64,000 nt of DNA. Source: Tenrec ecaudatus (taxonomy: Eukaryota; Chordata; Mammalia; Afrosoricida; Tenrecidae). This document shows, piece after piece, positions 1 through 14,770 of the stretch. Location of the stretch: positions 128,968,758-129,032,757 of the forward strand of contig NC_134536.1 in assembly GCF_050624435.1 (NCBI RefSeq), in the 5' to 3' direction. Position numbers and translations under genes: made by a program. Position 1 is the stretch's first letter, and each line of letters starts with the position of its first letter. Under the pieces are notes generated by a model. The model made no database searches. It saw only the letters and a program-made list of their open reading frames with translations, and was not told the origin of the DNA.

Positions 1-101
1 AGGGGAAGAGAGGAGGACCCAGGGGCCCCGGCAGAGGAGGAAGGGGGAGGGTGCAGGCCGGGCAAGGGCCTTCAGAGGGCCTCCTGGGTTTCACCCCGCA
101 G

Positions 102-2330
<2,229 letters not shown>

Positions 2331-2506
2331 GGGCACCTGTGTTCCTGGCTCCCACCCACTGGCTCGAGGGGTGCCGGTTTCCCTCACAGACATGCAAAGG
2401 CGGAAGGGACTCTTCCTCAGGCTGCTGCCCACCCACCTGAAGGCAGGTCCCCCGAGGCCTGGGACCTTCCCTTCTTCCAGACCTGGGTTTTGGGGACTAG
2501 CCAGAA

Positions 2507-2512
2507 AATAAA
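2507..2512 (+). terminator. PEX6: PEX6 poly(A) signal AATAAA
   Basis: Canonical AATAAA about 177 bp after the PEX6 stop, followed at about 15-30 bp by TG-rich sequence. The 3' UTR would be about 200 bp. Confidence 0.8.
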
Positions 2513-2695
2513 GTGTCTGAAAACCAAGTACATGCTGCCCTCTGCTGGTGTCATTTGTAGAAAGCTCGTGTGGCACAGAGCCAAAGGTGAGAGGAGTACA
2601 CCCTAGAGGCAGGCTGGGGTGGGTACCAGGGAGCCCCATCTTTCCGACAGAAACACAAAACACAAGGCTGGCCATGGGGCCGAAAAGGCACAGAC

Positions 2696-2701
2696 TCTAT
2701 T
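2696..2701 (-). terminator. GNMT: Candidate GNMT poly(A) signal (variant AATAGA)
   Basis: No AATAAA or ATTAAA was found on the minus strand between the two convergent stops. AATAGA, about 152 bp after the GNMT stop, is the best variant hexamer seen. Inference only. Confidence 0.3.
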
Positions 2702-2852
2702 GTGTTAGCTTTCCACCAGCCTGAAGTCAGACCACTGCCCACAGCTGCAGTCGACCCCTCCCCACCCCCCAGTATCCACAGAGCTGCTGGGTGCCCACAT
2801 CTGCAACCAACCCAGCAGCACTTGGGCAGGTGGCCTGGAAGCGGCGCTGTCC

Positions 2853-5409
2853 TCAGTCTGTCCTCTTGAGCACATGGATGAAGTAGCAGGGAACGGTGGC
2901 CTGGCCTGGCTTGTAAGGCTTGAAGTCCCCCAGGACGCTGTGTTGGCACTTGCCCCCGAAGGCTTCCCGAAGCAACTCCGTGAAGGATGCCAGGCGGTGC
3001 GGGTAGTAGGAGAGCCGGAACTTGCTGCAAAGGGACCCAGGAGGTCGTGGGGTGGGACAACAGGCAGCACCCCTCCCCACACGCGCCTGCCTAGCCACAT
3101 GGCTACCTCAGGTCAGCAGCCCCGTCCTCGCCGTCCCCGGGCACTTGCACCGTGTAGTCCAGAGTCACCATGTGGGCCTTGTTGTTAACGGTCAGCACGG
3201 ATGTCGTGATGTCCTTGGTCAGGTCACTCTGCAGACCACAGTGCAGGCCGAGCTAGGTTAGCTCCGCAGCCCCCGCGCTCTGGGCCCAGGCTCCCAGCTC
3301 CGTCCGAGCCTTGCTCCTTGTGGGCGCCCCTCACCTTATAGTAGATATTCTTCCCTGGGGGCGCACAGCCCGTGCTGAGGATGTGGTCGTAGTTGCGGTG
3401 GTCGATGACCAGCAGGCCCCCCGGTCGCACCATGCTCGCAATGTTCTTCAGTGCCAACCGGTGTTCGCTCTGGTCCCCTGAGCTCCAGGCAGGGGCGGAG
3501 AAGTCTGTCTGCTTGGCCCTCCTTCCCCATCTCCTGCCCCGTGCCCCCTCCCAGGACAACGGCTACGTCCCAGACCCCGCATGCTCTCACCTTGGCAGTC
3601 CGGCAGGTGGGCAAAACTGTTCCCAAGGCAAATGACAGCATCAAAGCCACCCCCTGGCGGCTGGGGCACATCCTTGTCCAGAGTCATCCAGTTGGCTTCT
3701 TCGATGACTGGAGGCAGAAACGGAGAAGGAGGGGCCACGGAGTAAGAAGATTCATTCCAGACCTCAGGCACCACCCACACCGGGTGTGTCCTGCCTCCGT
3801 TTCCTTTTCAAAATGGTTCCCCGTTCCTCCAGGGGGAGGGGCTCATCACAGACAGTGGAGAATGAGGAGGACTCTGGGCTTAGAGGTGCAGGGGAGAGGC
3901 AGCACACTGCACATGGTTCTGACACCTCACCCCTCTCATACGTAATGCCTCAGTCTCCCTCCATCAGGAAAACAACACAAATCCTTCCTCTGACCGCTCT
4001 GTCCTAGGGGTTGGGTGGGTGGATGGGTGGGATCTCACCCAAAGACTAACTCAAGGAGTTCGGGGCAGAGAGAGCCATGTCCCCCATGGCCAGGCTGGGG
4101 GAGCTGGGCTAGGGAAGGCCGCCTGGCCCAACGTACCCCACTTGTCAAAGGCTGGCTCGTGGCGCCGGTCCCAGCGCTCTTTAAGTGCATACTTGAGCAT
4201 CTTGTCACTGGCGTCCACGCTGGTCATGCTGAAGCCCTCCTCCACCAGCATGATGGAGTCCACCCTGGCAGGACCGGGGAGGAGAGCCGAGAGGGGCAGT
4301 CAGGGGCCCTAGCAGGGCAGAGTTCAGTGTGGTTCTGTGTCCAGGCCTTCAATGACTCACACATGTGCTTAGCACCTGGATAGCCCCCTTTTTCTTAATG
4401 ACCTATTCAGATCTTGGTGGTGTAACGAGTTACACATGGGGCTGTCAACCTCGAGGTCCGCATTTCGAGCCCACCAGCTGCTCTGAGGGAGAAAGTGGAG
4501 GCTTTCTGCTCCCACGATGATTCACAGTCTCAGAAACCCACTCTGAGCCCGAGTCCACTGGAGGGCAGTGAGCTCTGTTCACATCCAGGCACACCCCGAT
4601 GGGATGATGGGATGAGCAACATTGTGAGCTAGACGGTGGTGCCCCCACTAGAGCCGAGGGCAAACTGAGCCCTGGGGTAGCTTAACTAACTCTTGGGCCA
4701 GAGGCACACAGGCCAGATGGTCACCATGGCCTCTCCACCGCCTTCTCCAAGACTTGCTGGGTCCTATTCAAAAGGGGGATATCACTACCGACCTCATGCG
4801 GTTTGGAGAGAATGATTTGTAAAAACAACCTGTCGGAAACTGCCTGCGCGCAGCTTTTGGCACGGCTGAGGTTGCGCCAACATTAACTGTTAACATTGCC
4901 CAAGGCCAACCAACACGCCAGGGCCAGCGCTGGGGTTAGGATCGAACTTGGCGCCCTCCATGGGCGGTCTCCAGCCTTGCCCTCCCTTGCCCCTTGCTCC
5001 CTTCTTGCCCCCATCTCCCCTCGGCCTCCCGCTGCCTGGCCCACCCAGCGGCCGTCCTGCCCAGGCAGGCACCCAGCTGGCCCTGGCGGCCCTCTGCCCG
5101 CCTCCTCGAGGCTCGGGGCGGGCGGAGGAGCTGCCCCGATGGCCCGGCCGGCCGGGCCCTGGCCCCCGGCCCCGCACGCACCCCGACCAGCCGCGGGGCT
5201 CACCCGGTGCCGCAGGCCACGTCGAGCACCCGCCGGCAGCCGTGCTGGCGCAGCAGCCCGAGCAGCCAGGCCTTGTACTCGGCCGTGCGGCTGCGGGTGT
5301 CCCCGATGTAGAGCTGCCACACGCGCGCGGCCTCCCCGTCGGCGTACTGGTCCGGGAGCCCCTGGGCCGCCACCCCCAGGGAGCGGGTGCGGTACACGCT
5401 GTCCACCAT
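2853..5409 (-). CDS. GNMT: Glycine N-methyltransferase
   Basis: GNMT is a cytosolic, mainly hepatic enzyme that transfers the S-adenosylmethionine methyl group to glycine, giving sarcosine and S-adenosylhomocysteine, and so buffers the SAM/SAH ratio. It is inhibited by folate. Six exons on the minus strand: 5409-5204, 4264-4137, 3707-3591, 3477-3335, 3228-3107, 3024-2853. They sum to 888 nt, exactly 295 codons plus stop, the human length. The start reads [12 protein letters not shown]. Exon 1 ends in the SAM-binding motif VLDVACGTG. Exon 2 has [11 protein letters not shown] and exon 4 has [16 protein letters not shown]. The C-terminus reads [11 protein letters not shown]. Splice phases are consistent throughout. 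An in-frame ATG 17 codons upstream (5460) lies in the TATA-proximal region and is not the start. Confidence 0.97.
4410..4570 (+). repeat. AfroSINE-type SINE in GNMT intron 1
   Basis: Forward copy with the tRNA-like head (GTGTAACGAGTTACACATGG), a B-box-like TTTCGAGCCCACC, and the downstream GGGAGAAAGTGGAGGCTTTC and CTCAGAAACCC blocks. Confidence 0.8.
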
Positions 5410-5570
5410 CCTGCGCCGCGCCGCCCCACGCCACGCCGCGCGCCCGGCCCCGCTGGGCACTTATAGCGCGGCCGCCGCCCCCGGCGGCCCCAACCCGCCA
5501 ATGGCAGGTGAGTGCGGGGAGCCGCCCCTGCTCGGCCCGCGGCCCGCGGCCCGCCCTGCGCACTCCCACG
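5410..5570 (-). promoter_or_regulatory. GNMT: GNMT promoter: CpG-rich, TATA-like box, CCAAT
   Basis: On the minus strand TATAAG lies at 5465-5460, about 50 bp before the ATG, which implies a very short 5' UTR. A CCAAT box (plus orientation) lies at about 5499-5503. CpG-dense sequence runs from about 5100 to 5570, covering exon 1 and the upstream region. Motif-based inference. Confidence 0.55.
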
Positions 5571-6579
5571 GTGGGAAAGGACCCTCTGCCAGCACGCCAG
5601 AGGGTCCCGGAGAGGGGCGCCCACGGGCATGCCCACTGCACCCGCACGCAAGCTGCAGAGAAAGTGAAGGAAGTCCAGATCGCTGTCAATCCTGAGCGCC
5701 CGGACAGATGGAAGGGGACCGGACACCCCGCCCCACCCCCCAACCAAGGACGCGATTAGCAGTCCAAAGAAATATTCCGCCGCCGGGGGGCTAGAAACAG
5801 AGAGGGCAGGACAAACGAGGCTGGGCAGTCTACCCAAGGCCAGGTGCGCAGAGCCCTGGCCCAAGCAGCCCTCGGCCCTCCAGGAGGCAGGCGCGCCCCT
5901 GCAGTTGGCAGATGGGGCAAGGTTTTCCCAGAGCCGCCTGAGGGGGAATCTGGGGCCCTCCCTCCACCCCCACCAATTCATCAGCTTTTCCCGGGCTTGG
6001 CCACAGGCAGACAGTCAGGACTAGGGGTGATGGGTGCCCTTGTTCACTGGCACCGCATGTCTTGGTGGTTCGGTTGCAGTAAGCCCACCCCATAGCAGTG
6101 AGTTTCTGAGGCTTCTCTGCAGACTACAAGATCCCACCCAGAAAAGCAGGAGGCACCAAGACCAGCCTTTGTCTTTCTGAATCCCAGAAGATTGAGCTAT
6201 GGAGGCACCCTACCACCTAACCCCCTTAAAGAGACTTAGAATAGATGAACCCCAAGATGCTGCAATTTTATGCCTGCTGGGGACAGTCTTAATGGGATGT
6301 GTCTATGCCCAAATGTAAACAATGGGCTCCAAAAGAACAAAGATTGTGACCCTGCACACCTTATGGGTCCCAGGCAGCAATCTCAGAAAGGCACCCTAGC
6401 TGGGTATTGTAAGTGCCAGAACATTCTAGAGGAAACGCACCCATCCCTCCAATGTTAGAGAGAACAATATCAGTGGTGGTAAAAGAATGCCCCCATAATT
6501 TAGGGGTAGCAGTCTGTGTGCTGTGATCTCTTGTGAAAGCCGTGGGGGTCTAAAAATCATATCAGTGGGTGCCCACCTT
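5571..6579. other. Intergenic, no gene recognised
   Basis: GC content falls away from the GNMT promoter. The right half (about 6110-6580) resembles degraded repeat sequence leading into the L1 that follows, but I could not assign it. No exon-like coding signal seen. Confidence 0.5.
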
Positions 6580-8826
6580 CCTGATACGACCACTGAAGAC
6601 AAAGCAGGTGCATAAGCAAATGTGGTGAAGAAAGCTGATGGTGCCCGGCTATCAAAAGATATAGTGTCGGGTCTTAAAGGCTCGAAGATAAACAAATGTC
6701 CATCTAGCTCAGAAGCAACAAAGCCCACATGGAAGAAACACACCAGCCTGTGTGACCATGAGCTGTCGAAGGGATCAGGTATCAAGCATCAAGGAACAAA
6801 AAACCCAGGGAACCAATGGAGAGGTCTGGGGGGCCGGTCCCAAGGCCAACTACTAAGTGAACACCTACCCCTCCCCTCAGAAGAATTTATTTCAAAGTAT
6901 GGCACTGAATCTACAGCTCAGGAAGAGGGACATCTGATCGGAGCACAAGGGAGCAGATGAAGGGGGAGGAGGAGAGAGTGGAGCACATCATGGCCCACCA
7001 GGCCAGGAGGTTGATGTTCCCAATTAGAGCAGCCAGTCGACAGAGAGGACCACATGGCCAGCCCCTCTATGAGACACAATGTCCCTCACTGACCCGTAGT
7101 CCTAAAGGGGACAACACCGGAGACACAGTGAGGGAACTGCACCCGATCGGATCCCGCCACACCGAGGCAAAACACTAAGGGGTGCAACAGAACAGCAGGG
7201 GTGCAACAGAACAGCACGGGAATGGAGCGGCGAGATCCCCAGGGAATGCTGAAGGTGGACTTTGGGGCCAGGATGTGGTGCCCCAACAGACTGGACTGGA
7301 AAACACTCCTAAAGGCCAACAAACAATCCTTAAACTAACTACAAGTTTTTCTTTCTTGTTGTGTTTTGGTTTTGTCATTGGTTTGTTGTATATTGTTGCT
7401 TGCTTGTGCTCGGTCTTGTTTTTGTGCATGTTATTATTTCCGTAGGTCTGTCTAAATAAGATAGGCTGGATGAACAATCTGGAGGAGAAAACAACGGGAC
7501 CGATAGTTCCGTGGGGACGTGGGAGACGGGGAGGTGGGGGAAAAGGTAGTGGTGTTAATAAACCCAGGGACAAGGGAACAACAAGCAATCCAAATCGGTG
7601 GTGAGGAGGGTGTAAGAGATCTGGCAGGGCATGATCAAGGGTAATGTAACTAAGAGGAATTGCTGAAACCCTGGTGGGGACTGAGCATGATAGTGGGACA
7701 GGAGGGAAGTAAAAGGAAATAGAGGAAAGAGCTGGGAGGCAGAGGGCATTTATAGAGATGTAGATAAAGACATGTACATATGCAAATATATTTATACATG
7801 AGGATGGGGAAATAGCTGTATGTGCATATATTTATAGGGTTAGTATTAAAGTAGCAGGGGACATTGGAACTCCACTCAAGTACTCTCTCAATGCAAGAAT
7901 ACTTTCTTCTATTAAATTGGCATTCTATGATGCTCACCTTCCCAACACAACCGCTGAAGACAAAGTGGGTGAACAACCAAATATGGTGAAAAAAGCTGAT
8001 GGTGCCCGGCTATCAAAAGAGATAGCGTCTGGGGTCTTACAGGCTTGAAGGTGAACAAGCGGCCATCTAGCTCAGAAGCAACTATGCCCACATGGAAGAA
8101 CCACACCAGTCTGTGCAATAACAAGGTGTCAAAGGGATCAGGTATCAGGCATCATCAGAACAAAAATCTTACCATAGTGAATGAGGGAGGGAGTGCGGAG
8201 TGGAGACCCAAAGCCCATTTGTAGGCCACTGGACATCCCCTTACAGAAGGATCTTGGGGAGGAGATGAGACAGTCAGGGTGCAATGTAGCAACCATGAAA
8301 AATACAACTTTCCTCTAGTTCCTAAATGCTTCTTCCCCCTCTCCCACTATCATGATCCGAATTCTACCTTGCAAGTAAGTCTGGCTAGACCAGAGGATGT
8401 ACACTGGTACAGATGGGAACTGGAAGCACAGGGAATCCAGGGCGGATGATCCCCTCAGGACCAGTGGTGTGAGGGGCGATACTGGGAGGACATAGGGAGG
8501 GTGGGTTGGAAAGGGGGAACCGATTTCAAGGATTTACAGGTGACCTCCTCCCTGGGGGACATACAACAGTAAAGTGGGTGAAGGGAGACATGGAACAGAG
8601 CAAGATATGACAAAATAATAATTTATAAATTATCAAGGGTTCATGAGGGAGGGGGAGGGGGAAAGGAGGGGAGAAAAAGGAGGACCTGATGCCAGGGGCT
8701 TGGGTGGAAAGCAAATGTTTTGAGAATGATGAGGGCAATGAATGTACAAATGTGCTTTACATAATTAATGTATGTATGTATTGTGATAGGAGTTGTACGA
8801 GCCCCTAATAAAATGATTTTTTAAAA
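6580..8826 (+). mobile_element. L1 LINE, 3' UTR-rich segment, 5'-truncated
   Basis: Ends in the signature 3' terminus of this L1 lineage: TGTGATAGGAGTTGTACGAG, then CCCCTAATAAAATG and an A/T-rich tail. Contains the module GCTGATGGTGCCCGGCTATC at about 6634 and again at about 7996, plus the AAGCCCACATGGAAGAA block. Most of it pairs with the reverse complement of the minus-strand copy at 11154-13718. No intact ORF. Confidence 0.85.
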
Positions 8827-9486
8827 AGGGAACAAAAAATCATATTGAAAATTTGGGTGAGTTCAGAGTGGAGACCCAAAGCCCATTGGTAACCAACCAG
8901 ACACCCCTTACTGAAGGGTTTTGGGGAGGACATGAGCCAGTCAGGGTGCAGGGTAGCAACAATGAAACATGTAACTTTCCTCTAGTTCTTAAATGCCTCC
9001 TCCCCCTCATTATCATGATCACATTCTACCTTACAAATCTGGCTAGACCAGAGGATGTACATAGGTACAGATAGCAACTGGAAACACAGGGAATCCAGGA
9101 GAGATGACTCCTTCAGGACCAGTGGTGAGAGTGGCGATGTCTGGAGGGTGGAGGGAATGTGGGGTAGAAAGGGGGAACTGATTACAAGAATCTACGTATA
9201 GCCTCCTCCCTGGGGGATGGACAGCAGAGAAGAAGGCGGGGGAGACGTTGGACAGTGTAACATATGACAAAATAATAATAATTTATGAATGATGAAGGGT
9301 TCATGAGGGAGGGGGAAATGGGGAGGGAGGGAGAAAATGAGCAGCAGATATTAAGGGCTCAAGTAGAAGGCAAATGTTTTGAGAATGATGATGGCAACAA
9401 ATGTACATATGTTCTTGACACAATGGATGGATGTATGGATTGTGATGAGAATTGTACGAGCCCCCAATAAAATGATTTTAAAAATG
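8827..9486 (+). mobile_element. Second L1 3' end, directly downstream in tandem
   Basis: Repeats the last ~650 bp of the preceding element: AGAGTGGAGACCCAAAGCCC, then CATTCTACCTTACAA, then GAGCCCCCAATAAAATGATT at 9457-9476. Either a separate 5'-truncated insertion or an unequal-crossover duplicate. Confidence 0.8.
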
Positions 9487-9532
9487 AATTTTGAAGGGAA
9501 GCTTATTCTCTTTTATATAAAGGATGTTAGAT

Positions 9533-9534
9533 AA

Positions 9535-9589
<55 letters not shown>

Positions 9590-9634
9590 CAAGCAAGCCA
9601 TGGGGGTAGCTTTTTTTTTTTTTTTTTTTTTTTT
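9533..9634. repeat. (GAAA)n tract and T24 run
   Basis: About 13-14 GAAA units (9533-9589), a short GCAA tail, then 24 T at 9611-9634. Two A- and T-rich tails facing each other suggest abutting retroposons. Confidence 0.9.
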
Positions 9635-9734
9635 AAGTCTGAAACCTCTCCTGGAAAAGCCCTCCTTTCTTGTGCCGGCGCTTTACTTCAAGTCCACCCG
9701 AGGTCTATTTTGCCCGCGATCAGGGACTGGTTGT

Positions 9735-9905
9735 TATTGTGTTGTTAGGTGCTGCTGAGTCTGTTCCGACTTATGGCGGCCTTCTGTCCCACTGCAGGTC
9801 ACGTGGCCCGGCCAGCGCAGTCCTCCTGTGGGCTCGAGCCCATGTTGGCAGCTGCTACGACAGTCCACCTCTTTGACAAGTGAAGTGGTGTCAGCATTTA
9901 AATCC
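9735..9905 (-). repeat. Older AfroSINE-type SINE, reverse orientation
   Basis: Opens with GTTGTTAGGTGCTGCTGAGT and TGTTCCGACTTATGGCGGCC, the reverse complement of the conserved AfroSINE 3' end, and closes near ACAAGTGAAGTGGTGTCAGC. Confidence 0.6.
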
Positions 9906-11141
<1,236 letters not shown>

Positions 11142-12261
11142 TCAACTTTTTTTTTAATATTTTAAAAAACATTTTATTAGGGGCTCATACAACTCTTATC
11201 ACAATCCATTCATATACATACATCAATTGTGTAAAGCACATCTGTACATTCTTTGCCTTAATCATTTTCAAAGCATTTGCTCTCCACTTAAGCCCTTTGC
11301 ATCAGGTCCTCTTTTTTTCCTCCTCCCTCCCCGCTCCCCCTTCCCTCATGAGCCCTTGATAATTTATAGATTATTATTTTGTCATATCTTGCCCTATCTG
11401 GCATCTCCCTTCACCCCCTTCTCTGTTGTCTGTCCCCCAGGGAGGAAGTCACATGTAGATCCTTGTAATCAGTTCCCCCTTTCCAACCCACTCACCCTCT
11501 ACCCTCCCAGTATCGCCACTCACACCCTTGGTCCTGAAGGTATCATCCACCCTGGATTCCCTGTGCCTCAAGCTCCTATCTGCACCAGTGTACAACCTCT
11601 GCTCTATCCAGACTTGCAAGGTAGAATTCGGATCATGATAGTTGGGGGGGCCGGGGGGGATAGGAAGCATCCAGGATCTGGGGGAAAGCTGTATTCTTCA
11701 TCGGTGCTACATCGCACCCTGACTGACTCACCTCTTCCCCTAGACCCCTCTGTGAGGGGATCTCCAGTGGCCGACAAATGGCCTTTGGGTCTCCACTCCA
11801 CACTTCCCCCTTTATTCACTATGGTAAGATTTTTTTTGATGATGCATTATACCTGATCCCTTTGGCACCTCGTGATTGCACATGCTGATGTGTTTTATCC
11901 ATGTGGGTTTTGTTGCTTCTGAGCTAGATGGCCACTTGTTCACCTTCAAGCCTGTAAGACCCCAGACACTATCTCTTTTGATAGCCGGGCACCATCAGCT
12001 TTCTTCACCACATTTGCTTATTCATCCGTTTGTCCTCGGCGATCCTATCATGGAGGTGTGCAGCCAATGATATGATTTTTTGTGTTTTGATGCCTGATAA
12101 CTGATCCCTTCGGGACCACGCGATCGCATAGACTGGTATGTTCTTCCATGTGGACTTCGTTGCTTCTGAGTTAGATGGCCGCTTGTTTATCTTCAAGCCT
12201 TTAAGACCCCAGACACTATCTCTTTTGATAGCTGGGCACCATCAGTTTTCTTTTCTTTTTT

Positions 12262-12478
12262 TTTGGAATTGTCAAGGATTTAATTTTGCTTGGATCCACA
12301 GTCAATGTTCATGGAAACAGTGGTCACGAACTCCAATGGAGTATTGTATTGGGTAAATTTGGTGCACAATAACCCTTTGAAATATTGAATAGCAAGGATG
12401 CTACTTTGATGACTAAGGTCCACTAAGGTGTACCCAACCCAAACCATGGTGTTTTTTTATTATTATTTTTTTTAATTT
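12262..12478 (+). mobile_element. RTE (BovB-like) LINE fragment nested in L1
   Basis: Starts ATTGTCAAGGATTTAATTTT and continues CTTGGATCCACAGTCAATG, matching the RTE segment at 46425-46465. It reappears in diverged form at 14195-14350. It breaks the L1 module that reads ATCAGCTTTCTTCACCAC elsewhere, with TTTTCTT on both sides. Confidence 0.7.
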
Positions 12479-13398
12479 TTCTTCACCACATTTACTTGTT
12501 CACCCGCTTTGGCTTCGGCAGTTGTGTAGGGAGGGTGAGCATCATAGAGTGCCAATTTAATAGAAGAAAGTATTCATGCATTGAGGGAGTGCTTGAGTAG
12601 AGGCCCAAGGTCCTTCTGCCACCTTAATCCTAACCCTATAATTATAGACACATAGATCTATTTCCCCATCCTCATATGTATATTTGCATGTACATGTCTT
12701 TGTCTAGACCTCCATAAATGCCCTTTGCCTCCTCACTCTTTCCTCTATTTCCCTTGACTTTCCTCCTGCCCCACTATCATGCTCTGTCTCCACCTGGGTT
12801 ACAGCTATGCCTCTTCTTTACATAACCTTACTCTTGATCATTCCCTACCAGGCCTGCCACTCCCTCCTCACCACCAATTTGGATCCCATGTTGTTCCCTT
12901 GTCCCTGGGTTTGTTAACACCACTTCCTTACCCCCCTCACCTCCCCCTATCCCAAGTCCCCCTGGAACTGTCGGTTCGTTGTTTTTACTCCAGATAGTTC
13001 ATTCAGCCTGCCTTATTTAGACAGACCTGTGGAGATAATAACATACACTGAAACAAGACAGAGGAAAACAAAGCAACAGTATACAACAAAACAACAACAA
13101 ACCACTGACAAAGAACAAAACAAAACACATCAAGAAAGAAAAGCTTGTAGTTAGTTCAAGGATCGTTTGTTGGCCTTTAGGAGTGTTTTCCAGTCCAGTC
13201 TGTTGGGGCACCACGCCCTGACCCCAAAGTCCACTTTCAGCATTCCCTGGGGACCTTGCCACTCTTCTCTTGCTGTTCCGCTGCACTCCCCCAGTGCTTT
13301 GCCTCGGTGTGGTGGGATCAGGTCAGGTGCAATTCCCACACTGTGTCTCCGGTGCTGTCCCCTGTAGTGCCATTGGTCAGTGAGGGGCAACATGTCTC

Positions 13399-13595
13399 CG
13401 ACCTGGGCCGGTTCACCCCTCCTTAGGCAACCTGGTGGCCCCCCGCTCCCGGGAGGTCACCATATTGATGCCGAACTTAGTGCGGACACCCGATCGGCAT
13501 AGCGCACTGCAGCCCAGAACTCCTGGACTCAAGCGATCCTCCAGCCTCAGCCTCCCGAGTAGCTGGGACTACAGGCGCGCGCCACCACGCCCGGC
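13399..13595 (-). pseudogene. 7SL (SRP) RNA retropseudogene, 3'-truncated, no poly(A)
   Basis: 7SL is the RNA scaffold of the signal recognition particle. On the minus strand the copy begins exactly at the 7SL 5' end (GCCGGGCGTGGTGGCGCGCG), passes through CTACTCGGGAGGCTGAGG and AAGTTCGGCATCAATATGGT, and stops after GGCCCAGGTCGG. That is about 197 of 300 nt, with very few differences from mammalian 7SL as I know it. Flanking direct repeats GCAACATGTCTC lie at 13387-13398 and 13597-13608. There is no A-tail. The target is the L1 3' UTR. The 3' third, including the rest of the S domain, is missing, so it cannot be a functional SRP RNA. Confidence 0.93.
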
Positions 13596-13718
13596 AGCAA
13601 CATGTCTCATAGTGGGGCCAGCCATGTTGTTCTCTCTGTGGACTGGCTGCTCTACTCAGGAACATCATCCTCACGGCCTGGTGGGCCAGGCTGTGCTCCA
13701 CTCTCTCCTCCTGCCCCT

Positions 13719-14029
13719 CAACTTTTTTTATGTACTCATTTTCAAGTAGACATTTTTGTGTAGCATCCAAATTTGAATTGCACTTATTTGATAAGTTTTC
13801 TTTCTTTCTCCCCTCCCCCAATTCTAGAAAATTTATTTACTTATTTTGGTTTGGAACTTTAAATGTTGTTTCTTTTCTTTCTTTTAAAAATTTTTTCCCA
13901 AGACTTATGTGCCCGAGACTATATAAACTCGTGAGATTGCATTGCCCTCTCTCTCTCTGCTCGGACCTGGGTCCTGGAGTCATGACTGAAAGAATTCAGC
14001 ATCAGAATTAGAGGAGGACTCATTAACAA
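13719..14029. other. Short intergenic stretch, nothing recognised
   Basis: AT-rich DNA with T-runs between the L1 and the RTE fragment. No coding or RNA gene seen. Confidence 0.5.
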
Positions 14030-14770
14030 CGAGTGATGCACAGCTGACATATCTTAGTGGAAAGCAAAGAGGACTTCAGTCCTTTGCTGAAGATCAGAGT
14101 GCAGCCTTCAGGTTGGATTTCAAGTCAATGTCGAGAAAAGCCAAACCAACAGGACTAATAGACACCATCCTGGTAAATGGAGAAAAGACTGAAGTTGTCA
14201 ATGATTTAATTTTACTTTTATTCACAACCGAGGCTCATGGGAGCAGTAGTCAAGATATTACACAGTGGGGTGCACAAGCCCGCTTTAAATTGTTAAAGAG
14301 CAAAGATGCAGCTTTGAGGGGTAAGATGTGCTTGACCCACACCATGGTACTTTCCATAATTTTATAACCTATGAAAACTGGACAATGAGTAAGGCCGACT
14401 GAAGAAGAGTTGAAGTAGGTGCACTCTGATGTTGTGAAGAATCTTGAGAATTACCTTGGACTTCTAGAAAACAACCAAATCGATCTTGCAAGAAGCTCAA
14501 CCAGAATGCTTCTTAGAAATGAGGAGGACAAACTTTGTCTCGTTTACTTTGGACCTATTGACAGGAGAGCCCATTCCTTGGGGCAAGACAACACATGGTG
14601 GGTAAAGTCGAGGGTCAATGAAAAAAAGGAAGATTCCCCAATGCAATGGATTGGCATAGTAGCTGCAAGAGTGGCTCAAATCTAGTGATGATTATGAGGA
14701 CGGTGAACAGTGACCTGTCCCCTTCTGGGGAGGGATGCTCTGGGTGGGAAGGGGCGCAATGGTGCCTAAG
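14030..14770 (+). mobile_element. RTE (BovB-like) LINE, ORF2 3' end and 3' UTR
   Basis: The translated frame shows RTE C-terminal pieces (GLIDTILVNGEKTEVVND at about 14153, then a stop). This is followed by the conserved RTE tail blocks ACCAGAATGCTTCTTAGAAA, GAGAGCCCATTCC and GTCGAGGGTCAATGAAAAA. Multiple stops and frameshifts: a dead copy. Confidence 0.8.

Larger units (their letters stand above)
11154..13718 (-). mobile_element. L1 LINE 3' UTR segment, minus orientation, carrying two nested insertions
   Basis: The plus strand begins with the T-rich tail and TTTTATTAGGGGCTCATACA, the reverse complement of the L1 3' end. It then runs through the two CACCATCAGCTTTCTTCACC-type modules (about 11980-12010 and 12230-12500) to the GAGAGAGTGGAGCA region near 13700. 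TCAAC plus a T-run occurs at both ends (11142 and 13719), a possible target-site duplication blurred by the tail. An RTE fragment (12262-12478) and a 7SL copy (13399-13595) are inserted in it. Confidence 0.85.

Noticed and set aside
4890-5981. 363-codon minus-strand open frame
   Set aside because: It runs through GNMT exon 1, promoter and intron in the wrong frame. CpG/GC richness removes stops.
13399-13595. Alu-like element from primate contamination
   Set aside because: The sequence continues into the 7SL-specific region absent from Alu, and has a target-site duplication in a local L1.
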